Assembly (NCBI GenBank): GCA_004352715.1
Contig: SCFE01000017.1
Coordinates: 1,895,409-1,959,408, forward strand
Origin: Hofstenia miamia
Taxonomy: Eukaryota; Xenacoelomorpha; Acoela
Length of the DNA: 64,000 nucleotides
Direction: 5' to 3'
Both the position numbers and the translations under genes were made by a program. Under the pieces are notes generated by a model, which was not told the DNA's origin, did no database searches, and saw only the letters and a program-made list of their open reading frames with translations. Positions within the stretch are counted from its first letter, which is position 1. Every line of letters begins with the position of its first letter. Below are positions 23,000 through 36,429 of the stretch, one piece after another.

Positions 23000-25900
23000 T
23001 TTCGTCGTATCCTCAGTATCTCGTTTTCAATTTCAAATTTTCACACAGAGCGGTCGTGTTTACAATTTGCTCTTGCAAAGTTAAACAACTCATCTGGTTT
23101 AAGCGAGAGAAATATTTGTTCTACATGCAATAGTAACATTTGTAATGATGATGATATTTTTCACTGTATTACATGTAATCGGAAAATGCACTGGACTGCA
23201 AGCTGTACAGGTTTTAAAACCCTGGTGATGACCCAGCTGAAAACAGTCTGTCAAAACATTATCATGTTTTGCAACTTATGTGTTAACTCTGGAAGAAATG
23301 AAAGTCTTTTGATAACGATCACTGGCGAGCAATGTAGAAAGCGACATTATGAGCACTTTCAACGCGGTGAAAAAGTATGTGAAGACATACAACAGCTCAT
23401 CGGGATAATGTCAACACCTCTATTGAATATAAATTGAATCTGCGAATTAGCGGAGTCTACGAACCGAATGAGGGATCAAAACATGAAAGGTTGCTGAAGG
23501 AAATGGAAAATGTGAAAGATATATTACAGCATCTAAATGAAGATACAAGTGATGTAAAGGATATCTATCGAATAGGAAAATTTGTACGTAATCAAACAAG
23601 AGCAAGAACGTTACTGGTAAGCTTTTCTAACATATGGAATGTACGAAAAATACTCTCAAAAGCATACCAATTGAAAACGTACAAGTCAAAAATTTTTATC
23701 ACTGCTGATTTATCCTTACAGGATCGAATTACTGAAAATGCCACTTTGAAAAAGCGCAAAGAATTAATTGATTCAGGCATTGACAGAATGAGTATAAAAA
23801 TTCGAAACAACATCTTGTACCTCAATGGAACTGAAGTCAAAGTCATTTGACTACCTGTTGGCTCTCACGACCATAGTTTCACTCATCAATCGCTACCTAG
23901 TATTTTAAGTAATAATCTAAATGGCCTGGCCTCATAAAACTGTGAATTGGAAGAATGGATTAAAGTCGCTCCCTGTAGTGTTGCCCTCCTCCAAGAAACA
24001 GAACTTATATCTGATTTTCCTTCCAGTAGCATTAGTATGGATAACTAACACCTATTAAGGCAAGACTGTAATTTGGACTAAATCTGGCGGTTGTGGACTT
24101 ATAACGTGTTTACACAAGGATTGGTGTTACTGTAAACCGAATATTATTTTTTCTGTTTCTAACCTGAATGCCGAGTTGTTAGTGGTCCAAAATATCTACC
24201 ATCGCAGTTTACTTTTATTATTCTTAGCAATTTGTATTTAAGACCTCAGCATACTAAGAGAGAAACTGACACAATTTTGAGACATCTTATGAGCAAGATC
24301 ATTATCGAATATCGAAGAGCCTATCGTATATTCACTGGAGATGCTAATTAGCAGAAACTTCGTGTTCTTGAAGACAACTGCCTTTAGAACGGTTTTAATG
24401 TTCCTAAGTATTTTCCTGCAGAATCACAGTTAGACATAGCGTATGTATCACAGTTAAAATACTACGAATGTTTGACTGGTCAGGGAGTGGGTAACACGAA
24501 TATTTCGTATCACTCCAGTATTAAGCTTATACCCAAAATTTAGTGCAAGAATTCGTATAAACCTAAATACAGCCTTACTCGTAATCGTTCTCATTTATAT
24601 AATTGTGAAAAAATCAAATATGAGCAAGCGTGCATTAATTGGGATGTACTACAAGTCAAAAACATAGTCAAAGGTGCAACCCACAGTGACAATCAATTGG
24701 ATGTTTTCCTAACAGATAAGCCTGACTATGCAGAGTCCATGGTGCTAAAATCGATGGTCAACTCTGACCACCAAGCTGTTCTGGTTTTGAATGCCAAAAA
24801 AGATGCCATGCCGAAAAGAAGAAAAGTTGCTGTTTGAGATACTCGAGAAAATTATAAAGAAAAAATGAGAAGCCTGCTTTTAAATTTTAGTTGGGAAAAA
24901 GTATATAATGCAACTGATTTTGAAGCCGCCTATCCGTGCTTTCACCAGAAACTCACACGAATCATTGATGAAAGTTTCCCTGTTCACTGGACAAATGTTT
25001 CTGATCATGACCCTTATTATGCTTAATCTGTAACTAAAACCCTGTTAAAGAAGCGTGCAAGCCTGAGACAAAAAAGAAAGTTTGGACTAGCAGATGAGCT
25101 GTCTGATAAAGTGGGAAAACTAATCGTGCAAAGTAACACGAATGCGCTTAACAATCCAAATATGAGTTCTAAAAGATGGTGGCAGAGAGTGAACGTTTTC
25201 TCAAGAAGAAACAATCCAAAAACGATGAATCACCTGATGTGAAATCCCTGAAAGATTATTTCTGTGACATAAACAGCGACGATTCTTACATGGAAATCCC
25301 ACGGAAGTCACATACTGACTTCATTGCAGTACCCAAGAGAACCGTCTATCAACACCTCAGAAAAATTAAAAAAACAGCTGCTGGCCGTGACGCGGTCTCT
25401 TACTGGACATTGAAATTGTTTTCACTTGAACTTACCGACGTCATGTGTAATGTTCTAAACAGGTCTTTGGAAATTGGGAAACTACCGGGTGTCCTAAAAT
25501 CGGCAAATATTACACCAGTTCCAAAAGTAGCCAAACCCACATCACACAATGATTACCGTCCAATATCTGTTACTCCAGTTGTTTCCCGTTTTTTCGAGGG
25601 GATAGTTTCAGCAAAATACCTCTCTAAAGCAGTAGAAGAGCAGCTATCGAAAAACCAGTTTGTCTTCAGAAAAAATAGTTCAACCGAGGTAGCCTTGAAC
25701 AGAATTCAATAGAATGTCTGTAAAAACTTGGACAATCCACATTGTAAGTATGTACGCGCCTTCCTCATTGACTTTAAAAAGGCATTCGATTTTGTTAAAC
25801 ACGGCCTCCTTTTCAAGAAACTCGGACAGCTGAGCATGCCCAACTTTGTTCTTAACTGGCTGGCTGATTTCTTTACAGGACGAGTTCAAAGAGTTGTGAT

Positions 25901-26560
25901 GAGCGATCGTTTTAGCACCTTCGGCACTTTTAGTAGAGGTATCCTGCAAGGAACTGTATGCGGCCCAGTCCTTTTCTCTATTTTCATTGACGATTTACAA
26001 ACCTTGGAGGAATCAAACAGCATTGCAAAATACGCAGACGATACTACCCTCGTGGTCCCGATTTTCGATAGAAAGTCAGATAGCTCGGCTACGGAAATTC
26101 AGCATGTCCTTGATTGGTGTGAAAAATATCATATTGTACTGAACCTAAACAAAACAAAAGAAATAGTTTGCTCATTCTCTACTATGAAATATTTCCCCAT
26201 GAAGGTGCAATCCAGCAATGTCTTCTACAAAGTTACTTGGTTATGAGCTTCAATTGAATATGAAGTCAACAGAACATGTCAGTGGTTTAATCAACTCGAG
26301 TAATCGTGATCTGTATATTTTAAGACAATTGAAGTACGAGGGAATGAACATCAAAAGTACCTCATTGCCACGGTATATGGGAATTTATCCATAAAGTGCG
26401 AGGAAACAATTGATAGAATGATACGACAGGCAAAGAGATCAAAAATTACTGAATACAACCTTACAGCTGCTGACATAATCAGAGATCGCGATCAGTGCCT
26501 TATGAAGAAACTCATAGACCCAACCCACTTGCTTCATGATCTTCTACCACCCAAATTCAA
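23000..26560 (+). pseudogene. Near-full-length APE-type LINE (ORF1, endonuclease, RT)
   Basis: Plus-strand LINE in coding order. ORF1 (about 23040-23437) carries a PHD-like zinc motif: CSTCNSNIC, then CITCNRKMHW and CNLCV. It is followed by an RRM-like ORF1 part (23434-23850) with LRISGVYEPNEGS and DIYRIGKF. The endonuclease (about 23930-24840) is broken by stops but keeps VALLQETEL and NSDHQAVL. RT runs 25176-26246 in one frame with a single TAG near 25710: KSANITPVPKVAKP, DYRPISVTPVVSRFFE, AFLIDFKKAFDFVKHGLLF, GILQGTVCGPVLFSIF and the YADD box near 26030. The last part, about 26246-26560, is frameshifted. ORF1 with PHD and RRM parts plus APE and RT is typical of the CR1/Jockey group. It is inactive but the best preserved APE-type LINE here. 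Confidence 0.82.
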
Positions 26561-26719
26561 TCATCGGCTGGATTTATTTTGCCAGAAATAAGAAAAGAGG
26601 CTTTCCGCTCTATATTCATCAACAGATGCATTTTCTAAAAAGCTTTTTCTATATGAAATGTAATATCATTAAAGTTTGGTATGTTTCTTATCTTACTAAT
26701 TTAAGTTTCTTCTTCTTCT

Positions 26720-28380
26720 TTCTTCTTATCACCAATGAAAACATAAATGATGATGTGACCTGCTTAGAAGAATACATAGAGTTTGTCATGGGTACATCAA
26801 TGCTCCATAATACAAATACGGAACGTGATAATTTTCTTCTAAGAATAGTGGATGATGAGGATACTAGAAGGTTAGTTAAAATGAAACGTAGCTTTATTAA
26901 GTTGTGGAATCGTTCTGAACGAAATCACCTACAAAAATTAATTAACAAAAAAGTCCAACATCTTTGACATTTATGTTTCCAATCGCTGAGCAAATCTGAA
27001 CTTTATTCGATATAAGAAGATTAAGCCTAAATCTGATCCCGTGGCTGTAAATAAAGGTCTGGTCAATAAAATGAATACATAATTTTACCCGATTTAATGA
27101 TGACGAATATAAGGATAGTTATTTTGCACGTGCTGCGCTTCAAATTGATGCACCCAGAATATTGGCTTCTGATGTTCAAAGAGTCTTCTCTAAAGTTAAT
27201 GTGCTCACCACAAAAGGTCCTGGTGCGATTCCGCCATGGGTTTTAAAGTACTTCTATAAGGAGCTTGCAAAACCATACCATAGAATATGTCAGGAAAGCT
27301 TTGATTGTAGGTCTTATCCCATCCAATGTAAACGTGCCTTGGTAACTCCTGTACCTAAGCGATCAGATGTAAATGTTAACAGACTTGAATTTTTTCGCCC
27401 TATTACTGTAACTGGAATATCGCCTCGATGCTTGGATGCCTGCCTTTGCAACAACTACTTCGCTAAACTAAATCAACCTGTGATGAGAATCAGCTTAAGC
27501 AAACCAGATCAACCACTGACGCACTGCTACTGACTGTAGACTACATTTCTTCTGCTATAGATCACAAAGAGAACGTTGTTTTGGGGTTGTTACTTGATTA
27601 CTCGAGTGCATTTAACACGATATTGCATGGCAGTCTTCTTAATCAAATCAAGCAAAGCAATGAATGGATGGCAGAATGGCTTTCCGACTATGGTAATGGA
27701 TAGAATCAATCAGTTAAAGTAAACAACATTATATCGGATCCTATTGCTGTAAAAGTACGTGTGCCCCAAGGTGGTCCTATGCCTGGAACATTATTTACGG
27801 TTAATACTGATGACATTAGTAAAAGAAACATCTGCAATTATCCCGGCTGTGATTGTGATCTGTGTAAGTATTTTGATGATACACCACTACTTCAATCAAG
27901 CAATGTCATCCAAGAAGAACCTAATTCTTAACTCTACAAAGTAATGAGAAATTTGTTACCAGCAGAGAAAGCTTTCGATTCATGCCTCAAACAATTTACT
28001 CCCGATTGTTGCTCAAGATCTTTATATTGACAATAAGGTGGTACCTAGAGTGAATAGCGTCAAGTACCTTGGAGTGTATATAATCAGTTTTTGAATTGGA
28101 AGAAGCATGTTTCTTTCGTCGTACAGAAGGTAACTTTTTATTTTCAAGTCTCTCTCATATATTATAAACTTTCCCAGTATTCCTAACAAGTGGCTTACTC
28201 TTAAAACCTATGTACAGCCAGTAATCCTCTACGGCAGTGAAATCTGGGTGTCTGGCTTGAATGCAACTTAAAGGAAAAGCCTTCGTCGACCAATCAAATT
28301 ATTTGCTCGGAAATCGGGATTAAATCAATTGGAGGTAATATCTCAAATTAATACGGCTTTTGTAGATCATCGTCGATAGT
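26720..28380 (+). pseudogene. Second plus-strand LINE remnant (linker and RT)
   Basis: A separate, more decayed LINE downstream of the previous one. The endonuclease-RT linker is about 26721-26967 (RRLVKMKRSFIKLWNRSER). RT fingers lie at 27162-27430 (GPGAIPPWVLKYFYKEL, RALVTPVPKRSDV, FFRPITVTGISPR). Palm pieces are LDYSSAFNTILHGSLL near 27595 and YFDDTPLL near 27870, a YADD box variant. The C-terminal thumb is about 28190-28380 (YVQPVILYGSEIWV). Frame changes and stops separate the pieces. The short intervals 26560-26720 and 28380-29273 hold nothing else recognisable. Confidence 0.72.
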
Positions 28381-29273
28381 GTTCTTTTTCAATGGTTTAA
28401 TGTTTAACTATCTCGCATAAAATGATGTCACTTTTTTGCCACTTTCGACTCAGCGGTTACAGAATTGAAAGGTATTGTTCTTCACTTCAATAAGTGCTTC
28501 ATTGGAAAAACCGGTACAATCCGAGTTCCAGTGAATGTGGGATGAGCAGCAGAAACAGCTAAATGTATCATCTGATGTTTTAATAACATTGATGCATGTA
28601 GAGCATACTATATTACAGCGCTGCATAAATGTTTAATGAAGAGAGATAAAACAACCGACCGTTCTGTACGACGAATACAATTTTTTTAATGTATGTAATC
28701 AGTACTCTAAAACATGTTTGAAGTAGTTTGAATTTTATCATTAGATTAATATTCCTTAGTTGTGTGGTCAAAATACTAAATTTTATGTCAAAAAATGATC
28801 ACCCTTGTGATGGTATATACCAAGGTTTCATGAAAATGCAAAAAATTATCAGCATCCTTGCTTTCCAACAATGTCATTAGTGAGATTGTGTCATTATTAG
28901 TCAGTAATTATTTTGTGGAAGACATTATTGCACGTAAAAAATATCAGAAAATAGATGAAAAGTTTTGTCAATTAGAAACCAGTTTCCAATTCTACAATTT
29001 GGGGATGAAAAATGCTACAGGATTTCATGAGCTGCAAAATTTTATAAAAAAATGGCAATTCATTTCCATGATATAGACATAAAAAATTTTGTAATGCTGT
29101 TTTCCTTGATTGAAGTCAACCTGCGTTTTTCAAATGTAATGACCTCCCTTCTGCAGAAATAGTATTGTATTGTTTATAATGTCGTGGACTACGCGACACT
29201 GATATCACGTTTAGGCCATTAAGTACATAAGTTGTCACTTTCAAAATTATAAATAACTTAATAGCATTTCTTT

Positions 29274-29788
29274 TTAGCCCTTAAGGGCCAATAAGGAGAC
29301 TGAAGCTGATTTAGTAGTAAAAACGTAAGATATTGCATTAATCAGATGGTAAGCAGCACCCTATCGCCAAAATTAAATTTTGAAATTATTCTATGAAGCT
29401 ACACTAGGGTGATACTTATATGTACCTGCAGTCCCTAAGGGAGTCGATTACGGATTGGCAAAACCGAATTGCAAGAAATTAGGATCAAGACAATATTTTT
29501 CACACATATAGGTTGACAAACGCCCTTTTTAACCACATGATTCACATAATTAAAAAAAATTTCCAAATCAGTGATCAGATTGATCAAACAGGAATATCAT
29601 TCTCAATTAAATAAAACAAAAATTTTGAAGAGCAATTAGCAATTTGGCAGAAACTTTATAAATATATTAACTTGCCATTATCTTAAGATTAAGAATGCAA
29701 AATACAAATATACTGTGAATTATACCAGTCTAAAAAACGTATTTGTCTAATTGGTACATGCATGTACCACCAAGCCTTAAAGGGTTAA
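29274..29788. mobile_element. TTAA-type MITE (piggyBac-like), 515 bp
   Basis: The right end, reverse-complemented, reads TTAACCCTTTAAGGCTTGG and the left end TTAGCCCTTAAGGGCC. That is an imperfect inverted repeat with a TTAA target site degraded to TTAG on the left. Next to the right end is the palindrome TGGTACATGCATGTACCA, the counterpart of the palindrome in the MITE at 49797. It has no coding content. The family link to piggyBac rests on the TTAA target and CCCTTT ends. Confidence 0.6.
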
Positions 29789-31245
29789 AAGAGTACGATT
29801 TTCATTAACAAAATGTCCTGTCGAGGAGAACTTGAGCCCAGACTTGAACTTTGAGGTTGGAATTATGAATACTTTGCGGGCAATTGGGCCAAGATGCGGA
29901 ACCTCGAACGATTTCGATTTCCAGAACTGAAAGGACTGTACGTATCTATATTACAACACATTTAATGAAAAACAGTCTGATATTCATTGTGCAGGACTAT
30001 ACATCAAGGCATCAAGAAATCCCTAGCCGGCTGATAGGAATCGTTTATTGGCAATGCCGATTGGTTCCCTATACAGTAGCGGTCAAAATTCGTCCATTTA
30101 GCCGCTGCATATACATGTAATATTATTGCAAAAATATATTCTAATAACAGAAATCCAATATATAGAACTCTAATTCAATTTATTACAAACAATTATATGA
30201 AGACATTAAACAATTTTGTTGTTACCAAATTTTGACTTCCAAATTTGGACACTAAAGAAAATTCTGACTCGCAAAATGCCGCTAAAAATAGAAAATCAAT
30301 CATGCTTTTGCGGACCAATATTGGCGGTGAGTGAGCCAAGTCAATGTGCAATTCTGCCTTCGCATTTTAAAATGAAAAGGACTTTCAAAATAACGTCAAT
30401 AATTTTGATATTATGTGCATATATAGTCTGAAATCTTCATAATCTCACTCTTTAGCACGTAAAATACATAGCTTTCTCCTTCACGTCTAAAGAAAATCAC
30501 CCAACCCTAAGCTTTATAGTGGGCATGAGTTCTTGATCATTTTTAGCTACACCTTGCCAACTAATAGCTGTCTCCAAGAGAGAGTGCAGCAGAAGCAAAG
30601 GCACTTTATGCAAATAAAACACATGGTTAATCAAGGGTGGTTTTAAACATATATTTTATCACAATAAGCCATCACCATAATCTTAAGAGTACTGCACCGA
30701 GATAATAATCGTGGGCTTCAGATCTATTCGCGGTTCTAATTAGTAGGCCAAGTGAACACAGGTCGATCGGCATGACAAAGATCCTGACCCGACCGGCACC
30801 GGCCGACCGGCTTGCCAACCAGCCGGTGCAGATACTATTAAGGCTGGCTAAATATGGATCTCGTTGATAATTTGGAGAGGAGAGATCCAAAAACAAGCTG
30901 CTTACTCATCCCCTCATCCCAGCTTTAATACGAAACACTTTCTTATATTAAGTGGTGGGGGGATCTTCAGACATTTTGGCCTTCTACGAACTTCGAATTC
31001 CAGCAATCGGAGAAAGAAAGGGACATGTCTCAAAAAGCATCCCAACTAAGGCTAAGCTGTTACAAGTACCTGTAGTTATTACACCATGCCTATTATTTAG
31101 TCAATTACGTAAGCGGAATATTCTCACAGAGGGACATTTTAGACATGATCATGTGAGTGATCAAGAGCGGGGAAAAACCCCTAAACTTCATTTCAAGCCT
31201 TAGTTCTTAAATTTTTTTGACGAACATTTTTTTATTTAACTAGGC
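29789..31245. other. No gene seen
   Basis: Several open frames (29884-30120, 30216-30431, 30952-31203) without recognisable domains. A GC-rich palindromic patch at 30775-30830 has CGACCGGC/GCCGGTCG units, like the patch near 18400, and is probably a transposon subterminal region. Confidence 0.4.
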
Positions 31246-31347
31246 GTGATCTATATATAAGGGTATCTGGCCGGACATTTAGCCTCAAGTTTGTCCATTA
31301 ATATGCTGCTAGATTGGATATCAGATTGCCCTTTCAGGCAGTCTCTT

Positions 31348-31349
<2 letters not shown>

Positions 31350-31378
<29 letters not shown>
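31350..31378. repeat. (TA)n microsatellite
   Basis: About 14 TA units inside the outer transposon. Confidence 0.9.
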
Positions 31379-31381
<3 letters not shown>

Positions 31382-31420
31382 GAATTGCTATAAAAACACA
31401 AAAGAAATCAAAACAATATA

Positions 31421-32303
31421 TACAGGGTGTAAATAAAGTCTCTTAACTTTCGAAGTCAATAGTTTATCACCACCTGAGTATAATGGCCAACAAATTTTAA
31501 CCATAGCTTAGGAGTCTCGAACTAAAGTTTTTATCCTTCAACTTGTCTCCCATCAATGGCAAATCATTTCTGTAAACGGTATACAAATTGATCGGGCACG
31601 TTTTGACACATTTCGGGTGTGATTTCTTTGCATTTTTCATCTATCGCAGTCTTGAGCTGCTGAATGGTTTTGGGCATTGTACAGTACACCCGATCTTTTA
31701 AATCAGCGTTACTCCATCTTGCTGAAAAAAATATTAAACACTTTGTGCTGTCTTAAATACGGAACAAGGAATTCAGCTTAGAGAGGTAGTGGCCTGCAGT
31801 AACGTAGACATCAAATTTTATAGGGTTCAATAAGTATTTGCGGCACAATCCGAACCAAACATTGATTTTTGGAGCACCTTGCAGTTTCGTAAGAATGGGA
31901 TCAGGCTTTTGAGTGAGTTGATAAACCTGGCTGATTGCTAAAGAGATCAGAAACCTCTCCAAGAGCATCACTACTAGCAGATGGGCGGCCGGATCTTGGT
32001 CGACCTGCTATGCTTCCAGTTTCCGTTAACGTTAAGTCGCATAAACAGTTTGTTTAGTCATGAACACAGCCTACTTTTGATTTGAATTCAGACATTAAGA
32101 GAACCATTTGAGACACCTTTTCCATCTACCAATGCTTTGAACCAATGTAATCAAGTATAATTATTTATTGAAGGACTACAGGTTGAAGGATAAAAACTTT
32201 AGTTCGAGACTCTTAAGTTATGTTTAAAATTTGCTGTGCCATTATACTCGGCTGGTGGTAAAATGTTGGCTTTAAAAGTTAAGTGACTTTTATACACAAT
32301 GTA
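31421..32303 (-). mobile_element. Nested mariner-type element with transposase remnant
   Basis: Inverted ends begin TACAGGGTGTAAATAAAG (left) and TACATTGTGTATAAAAG (right, reverse-complemented). Similarity continues inwards for about 130 bp, including the shared block AGTCTCGAACTAAAGTTTTT. Flanking TA dinucleotides fit Tc1/mariner insertion. On the minus strand a decayed transposase remains: GAPKINVWFGLCRKYLLNP (around 31880-31825, in the DDE fold). Closer to the C-terminus are NADLKDRVYCTMPKTIQQL and PEMCQNVPDQFVYRLQ (31710-31560). The element is about 880 bp, shorter than an intact mariner, and frameshifted, so it is dead. It sits inside the outer inverted-repeat element. Confidence 0.75.
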
Positions 32304-32385
32304 TGTATTGCCATTTATCAAATTTTAATAGACAAACTTGAGAGCTAAATGTTTGGCTGGATGGCCAAATATATATAGATCGCGC

Positions 32386-34784
32386 TTGGATTTAACCAAT
32401 TAAAATCAAATTTGAAAATCTGAACTTGTCATTTTAATTATACGAAATTATGAAAGATTTGGGAATCAATCCATCTGTAGTTGCATAGTAATATAGTAAG
32501 CAGGCAGCCTGATAAAGCATAATTAAAAAGTTTTTTAGAGAATCAGAAAATTTCACATAAACATTTGACTTTGTTAAAGTGGCAGTATTTTGATCTAATT
32601 TTAATGATAGGTTTTGTTGGCTGTTCTCTGCGATTGAACAAATTTAGGCTAAAAATGTAAATTACCTAAAATTAGCTAGACCAAAAAGGACCTTTACTAT
32701 GCGGAAAGTGTCGTCTTAGATGCACACTGTTGAGTTCACTTAGCGGTTGCAAGCAACACTGTGCCTATGCTAAAGCTATTGTAAAAAAACTATTTGTGTG
32801 AATTAATCATGCATATGAATTTTGAAATCTGGTTTATAAGAGAATTAAAGCGGAAATTATACCCTAATTTATTTCTTTGAGTTCATTATTTAAATTAATA
32901 AAACCCAAGCAAAACATTAAATAATTTATTAAAATTAATTTTTTGCTGATAATAATATCAATCCTTAAATAGAGATCGCAGCAACGAATACAATTTGAAT
33001 AAATATATTAATATTCATTTTATAACTATAATGACGTTTTCTATTCCTATAATACGAGTTCGTTGCATAATTATAATATCATATTAATTTGATTTGCTTT
33101 TGATTTGTTCTTGAGTTATTGGAACGGCTGGTTCAAAAAACATCCCTAACACAAATTGATAGAAGCAATAAATAATTATCTCTCTGCATATAAAAACCAC
33201 AATTTTCGTTTTTCTACAATTTGCCGAGTTCACAATGATGCTAACTAAGCCAGCCCTTGTGCTAAGCAAAGATCGATGATGATTTCCAAAGTTACCATAA
33301 CAATGACAAATTTACAAATTATTTGTACAATGAAAACTGCTGTGAGTGAGTTAACAATTGATCGTGGATAAGCGTCAGTAGCAGAGATTAAGACTTCCTT
33401 GACAACAAAATTGTATATTTTCTTTCTAAGATATAAAATTGAGCTCGCAAAAATTTATATTTTATTAGAATTAGAGCTATAGTTTTTTATGTTTCTTAAT
33501 TTCAAATGTTTATAAAGTTTCTGAACACAGCTTGTGATACGATTTCATTTTTGCTCAGGATAGACTTGCAGCTTGGAGGCTTTTTTGAGACAGGGCGTGC
33601 AGCAGATAACTTAGTAAAAAATTAGTTAAGTTTTGGCATGTTTTAACAGATTTAGGAATCAATGGTATAGTTCTTTGTCAGACATAACTTCAAAAAATAG
33701 TGATTTCAATCCACATGGCACATGTGTATTAATCCACTTTATGAAAGAGTATTTACTCCCTCAAACTTTTCATTTTATATATTTTATAATTATATTGTAT
33801 CTTGCTCTTCTTAACCATAATTCAAACTGACTTGTAATTTATTTCTACATAAAATAATGCAAGTAGCCAGAAATCAACCAAATGAAACCACTTTCAGCTG
33901 GACAGGTATTGGCAAATAATTTAAATATTGATTTTTATAGATGATACATTTGCTACAATTGACAATGAAGAAAATGGAGAAAAACCTTAGCTAGTTTAAA
34001 TTTGTGAATATCATCTCAAGTTCACCATGGAAAAAAACATCAATTAAACTTTATATCTTTATAATGAAGATTTTCAGAGACACGAATTGCATACAAGATC
34101 AATAGCAGAAATCAATACTGATTTTAAAAAGTCATGTAATCAAAATTCTTTAAGTATTTGCAATTGCATGTTTCGTAAATGCAGTTTCTATGCATTTTAT
34201 CTGACGTTATGAACATACAAAATGAAAATATACAGTAATAAATTACTTGCTTTGTGCAGTTCAGTGATGTTCACCAACAACTGATTGATTGATACGGAAT
34301 ATAGCAATAAAATTATAGTGCAAGGTTCTTAACCATTGTAAACTTGAAATACGATTCTTAGGATATTTTGTAAAACTTCAAGTAAATATAAACTATTTGG
34401 TAGCCTTCTCAATAGAAAATCCTGCGTACGCACCTAATGAAAATGTGATGAATTGAATTTTTTAAAGCAAACGTGAGACTACATTTACATCTGAAGACGT
34501 GATTGAAAAATTTGACCTACAGTCATCAATTGAAATATATGATAAATCCAATATAATTTGCAGAATCTATTGTACCTGTGGTAAAATTTATATTGAACAT
34601 AGCAGGTTCAACGGCATACCATAAATAAAAAACTCCCAAAATTTTACTCCCAGAAATACCTATTTCAACCTTTTGATGAACACTCCAGCAATCACTCTCT
34701 ATCCCCAAAGCCAAGGGAAGTAATTATTGCGCATAGGCAAAGGAAAAAGCCGTGTTAACAATTACAAAAAACAGTATTTGTTAT
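32386..34784. other. No gene seen
   Basis: AT-rich intergenic DNA with no domain-bearing frame and no transposon ends that I could pair. Confidence 0.45.
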
Positions 34785-34792
34785 GTTAAGAT

Positions 34793-35353
34793 CAAAGATT
34801 GGATTTTAGTGAGTAAAGCAATAACGAAACTTTTCACTCAATTTCTGGCAATATTCCATTTTTAGTGCAATATTTGTCAGTTTTTATGCAATTTCTAGAA
34901 CTTTGAGGTGATTTCACATACTATATCAAAGCAATACATACGCGGCTGAGCTATAGCTATTAGCCAATCACAAGCCTTTCGTTGTATCTTGGAGCCTTAC
35001 AAGTACAACTTGATGATGTACTGAAGAAAAAACCCAGATCTCCATAAACTTTTGTAACTTTCGGAATTTATTTGTGGAAATTGTGTTTCGGAGGGTACTG
35101 TAAATCCCTACTTGCAGTGGCTTAAAAGTGTGCTCCAATTGTTTCAGTCGAAATTGAACGCCGTGCGTTCTTCTCACTTGAAGGGTTGCTTTCTTCAAAG
35201 GGAATGAGATTAACCATGGAGCGCATGAACCAATAGCTTGTTGTATACAAATATATTTCAATTGCAGTGAGAATTAATCGCAATTTAACCGAATTTAGTG
35301 CAATTTGTAAAGCAATTTTCGCAATATTTTTACTTAATTAAATCCCATCTCTG
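34793..35353. mobile_element. Probable non-autonomous hAT element, about 560 bp
   Basis: The left end CAAAGATTGGATTTTAGTGA pairs with the right end (reverse-complemented) CAGAGATGGGATTTAATTAA. Flanks are GTTAAGAT (34785-34792) and GCTGAGAT (35354-35361), matching at 6 of 8. Both subterminal zones carry GCAATTT or AAATTGC motifs several times. The left terminus resembles that of the element at 10018 (CAAAGATTGGA), so they may be related. No transposase is present. Confidence 0.58.
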
Positions 35354-35361
35354 GCTGAGAT

Positions 35362-36427
35362 AGAAACACAATTTTTGGCTTAACAAAAAAATGCCATATC
35401 AACAAACATAATCATCACAATCTTAACACTTCTTCAAATCTTTTCCAGAAAACTTTGAACGTTCACCATATTTTGCAACACATTGGTTTCCAATTGAAAC
35501 AAGGTTGATTTTTCAGTATGCCTTTTATAATTGTATAACAAACTAAGCGCATTGAATCGTCTGGCTGGCATAGTGGTCCATTTCATATTTTGATGTTTCT
35601 CCCTGAATAGAAAGTTCGTTCTAAAGTAGCATTTGTACATATGCATGATTTTTGCGATGAGATTCATCTCCTCTACTTTTCCTTTCCCCTTAGTATTATG
35701 GGATTTCTTGAAAACTTGTTTCTTACTAACAAAGGAGTTAGCAAAAAAGTTGATTTCATCACCATACAGATTTTTGATACATTCAAAGTTAAAGCCAGGC
35801 TATAAGTAACACCTTGTGATTCTTAAGGAAGAAATGAAGTTCTTCTAATTTCTGGTATATTTGTTCCCTATAATCGTAATGATATGATTTAACGCCTCTA
35901 GATAAGTGGTATGGTATTAATCTTGTATTGTCATTGGGCGATAAAATTGCTTTTCTGACCCTCATTATGCTGCAGAATATAATAGCTTGAAAATCTATTT
36001 AATAAGTCAAATCGGAAAAGAACTTAAAGGGAGACATTTGATTCGGAAACATTCCAATGATTCGAGCTCTTATATCAATGCTTAGTTATTTTTTAAGCAT
36101 GCTTCTACCGTTTTATCAATACTGCATAATTCGAAATGATTTTCTCGAAGAATTAACCAAATACTGTCCATCTTGTAATGCATAATTTTTTCAAAGCTTC
36201 TTCGTTCATCTCATTATCTAAGTTACACTAATTATAACATTCAATAAAATACAAAAAGGTGAGCACAAAGTATGATGCATCCCAAATTGATCGGTTTGCA
36301 CAATAGTAGTTGAATAATAGCAATTACATTTTAGTTTCAGGCTGGGTAGTAGTTGGCAACTAAACAGAAGAGCTCAAAACATCAACTAATTCTCAATTAC
36401 AAAATATTTTCTAGCATATAAATTAAA
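35362..36427. other. No gene seen
   Basis: AT-rich noncoding DNA. The open frame 35434-35667 (minus) has no recognisable features. Confidence 0.45.
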
Positions 36428-36429
36428 TA

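Larger units (their letters stand above)
31246..32385. mobile_element. Outer DNA transposon with about 60-bp inverted ends
   Basis: Left end 31246-31313 and right end about 32317-32385 are inverted repeats of about 60 bp. Shared blocks include GATCTATATAT, ACATTTAGC and CAAGTTTGTC then ATTAA. Between them, the mariner at 31421-32303 has been inserted; without it the outer element is only about 260 bp, so it is a MITE. A (TA)n run at 31350-31378 lies in its left arm. The target duplication was not identified. Confidence 0.65.
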
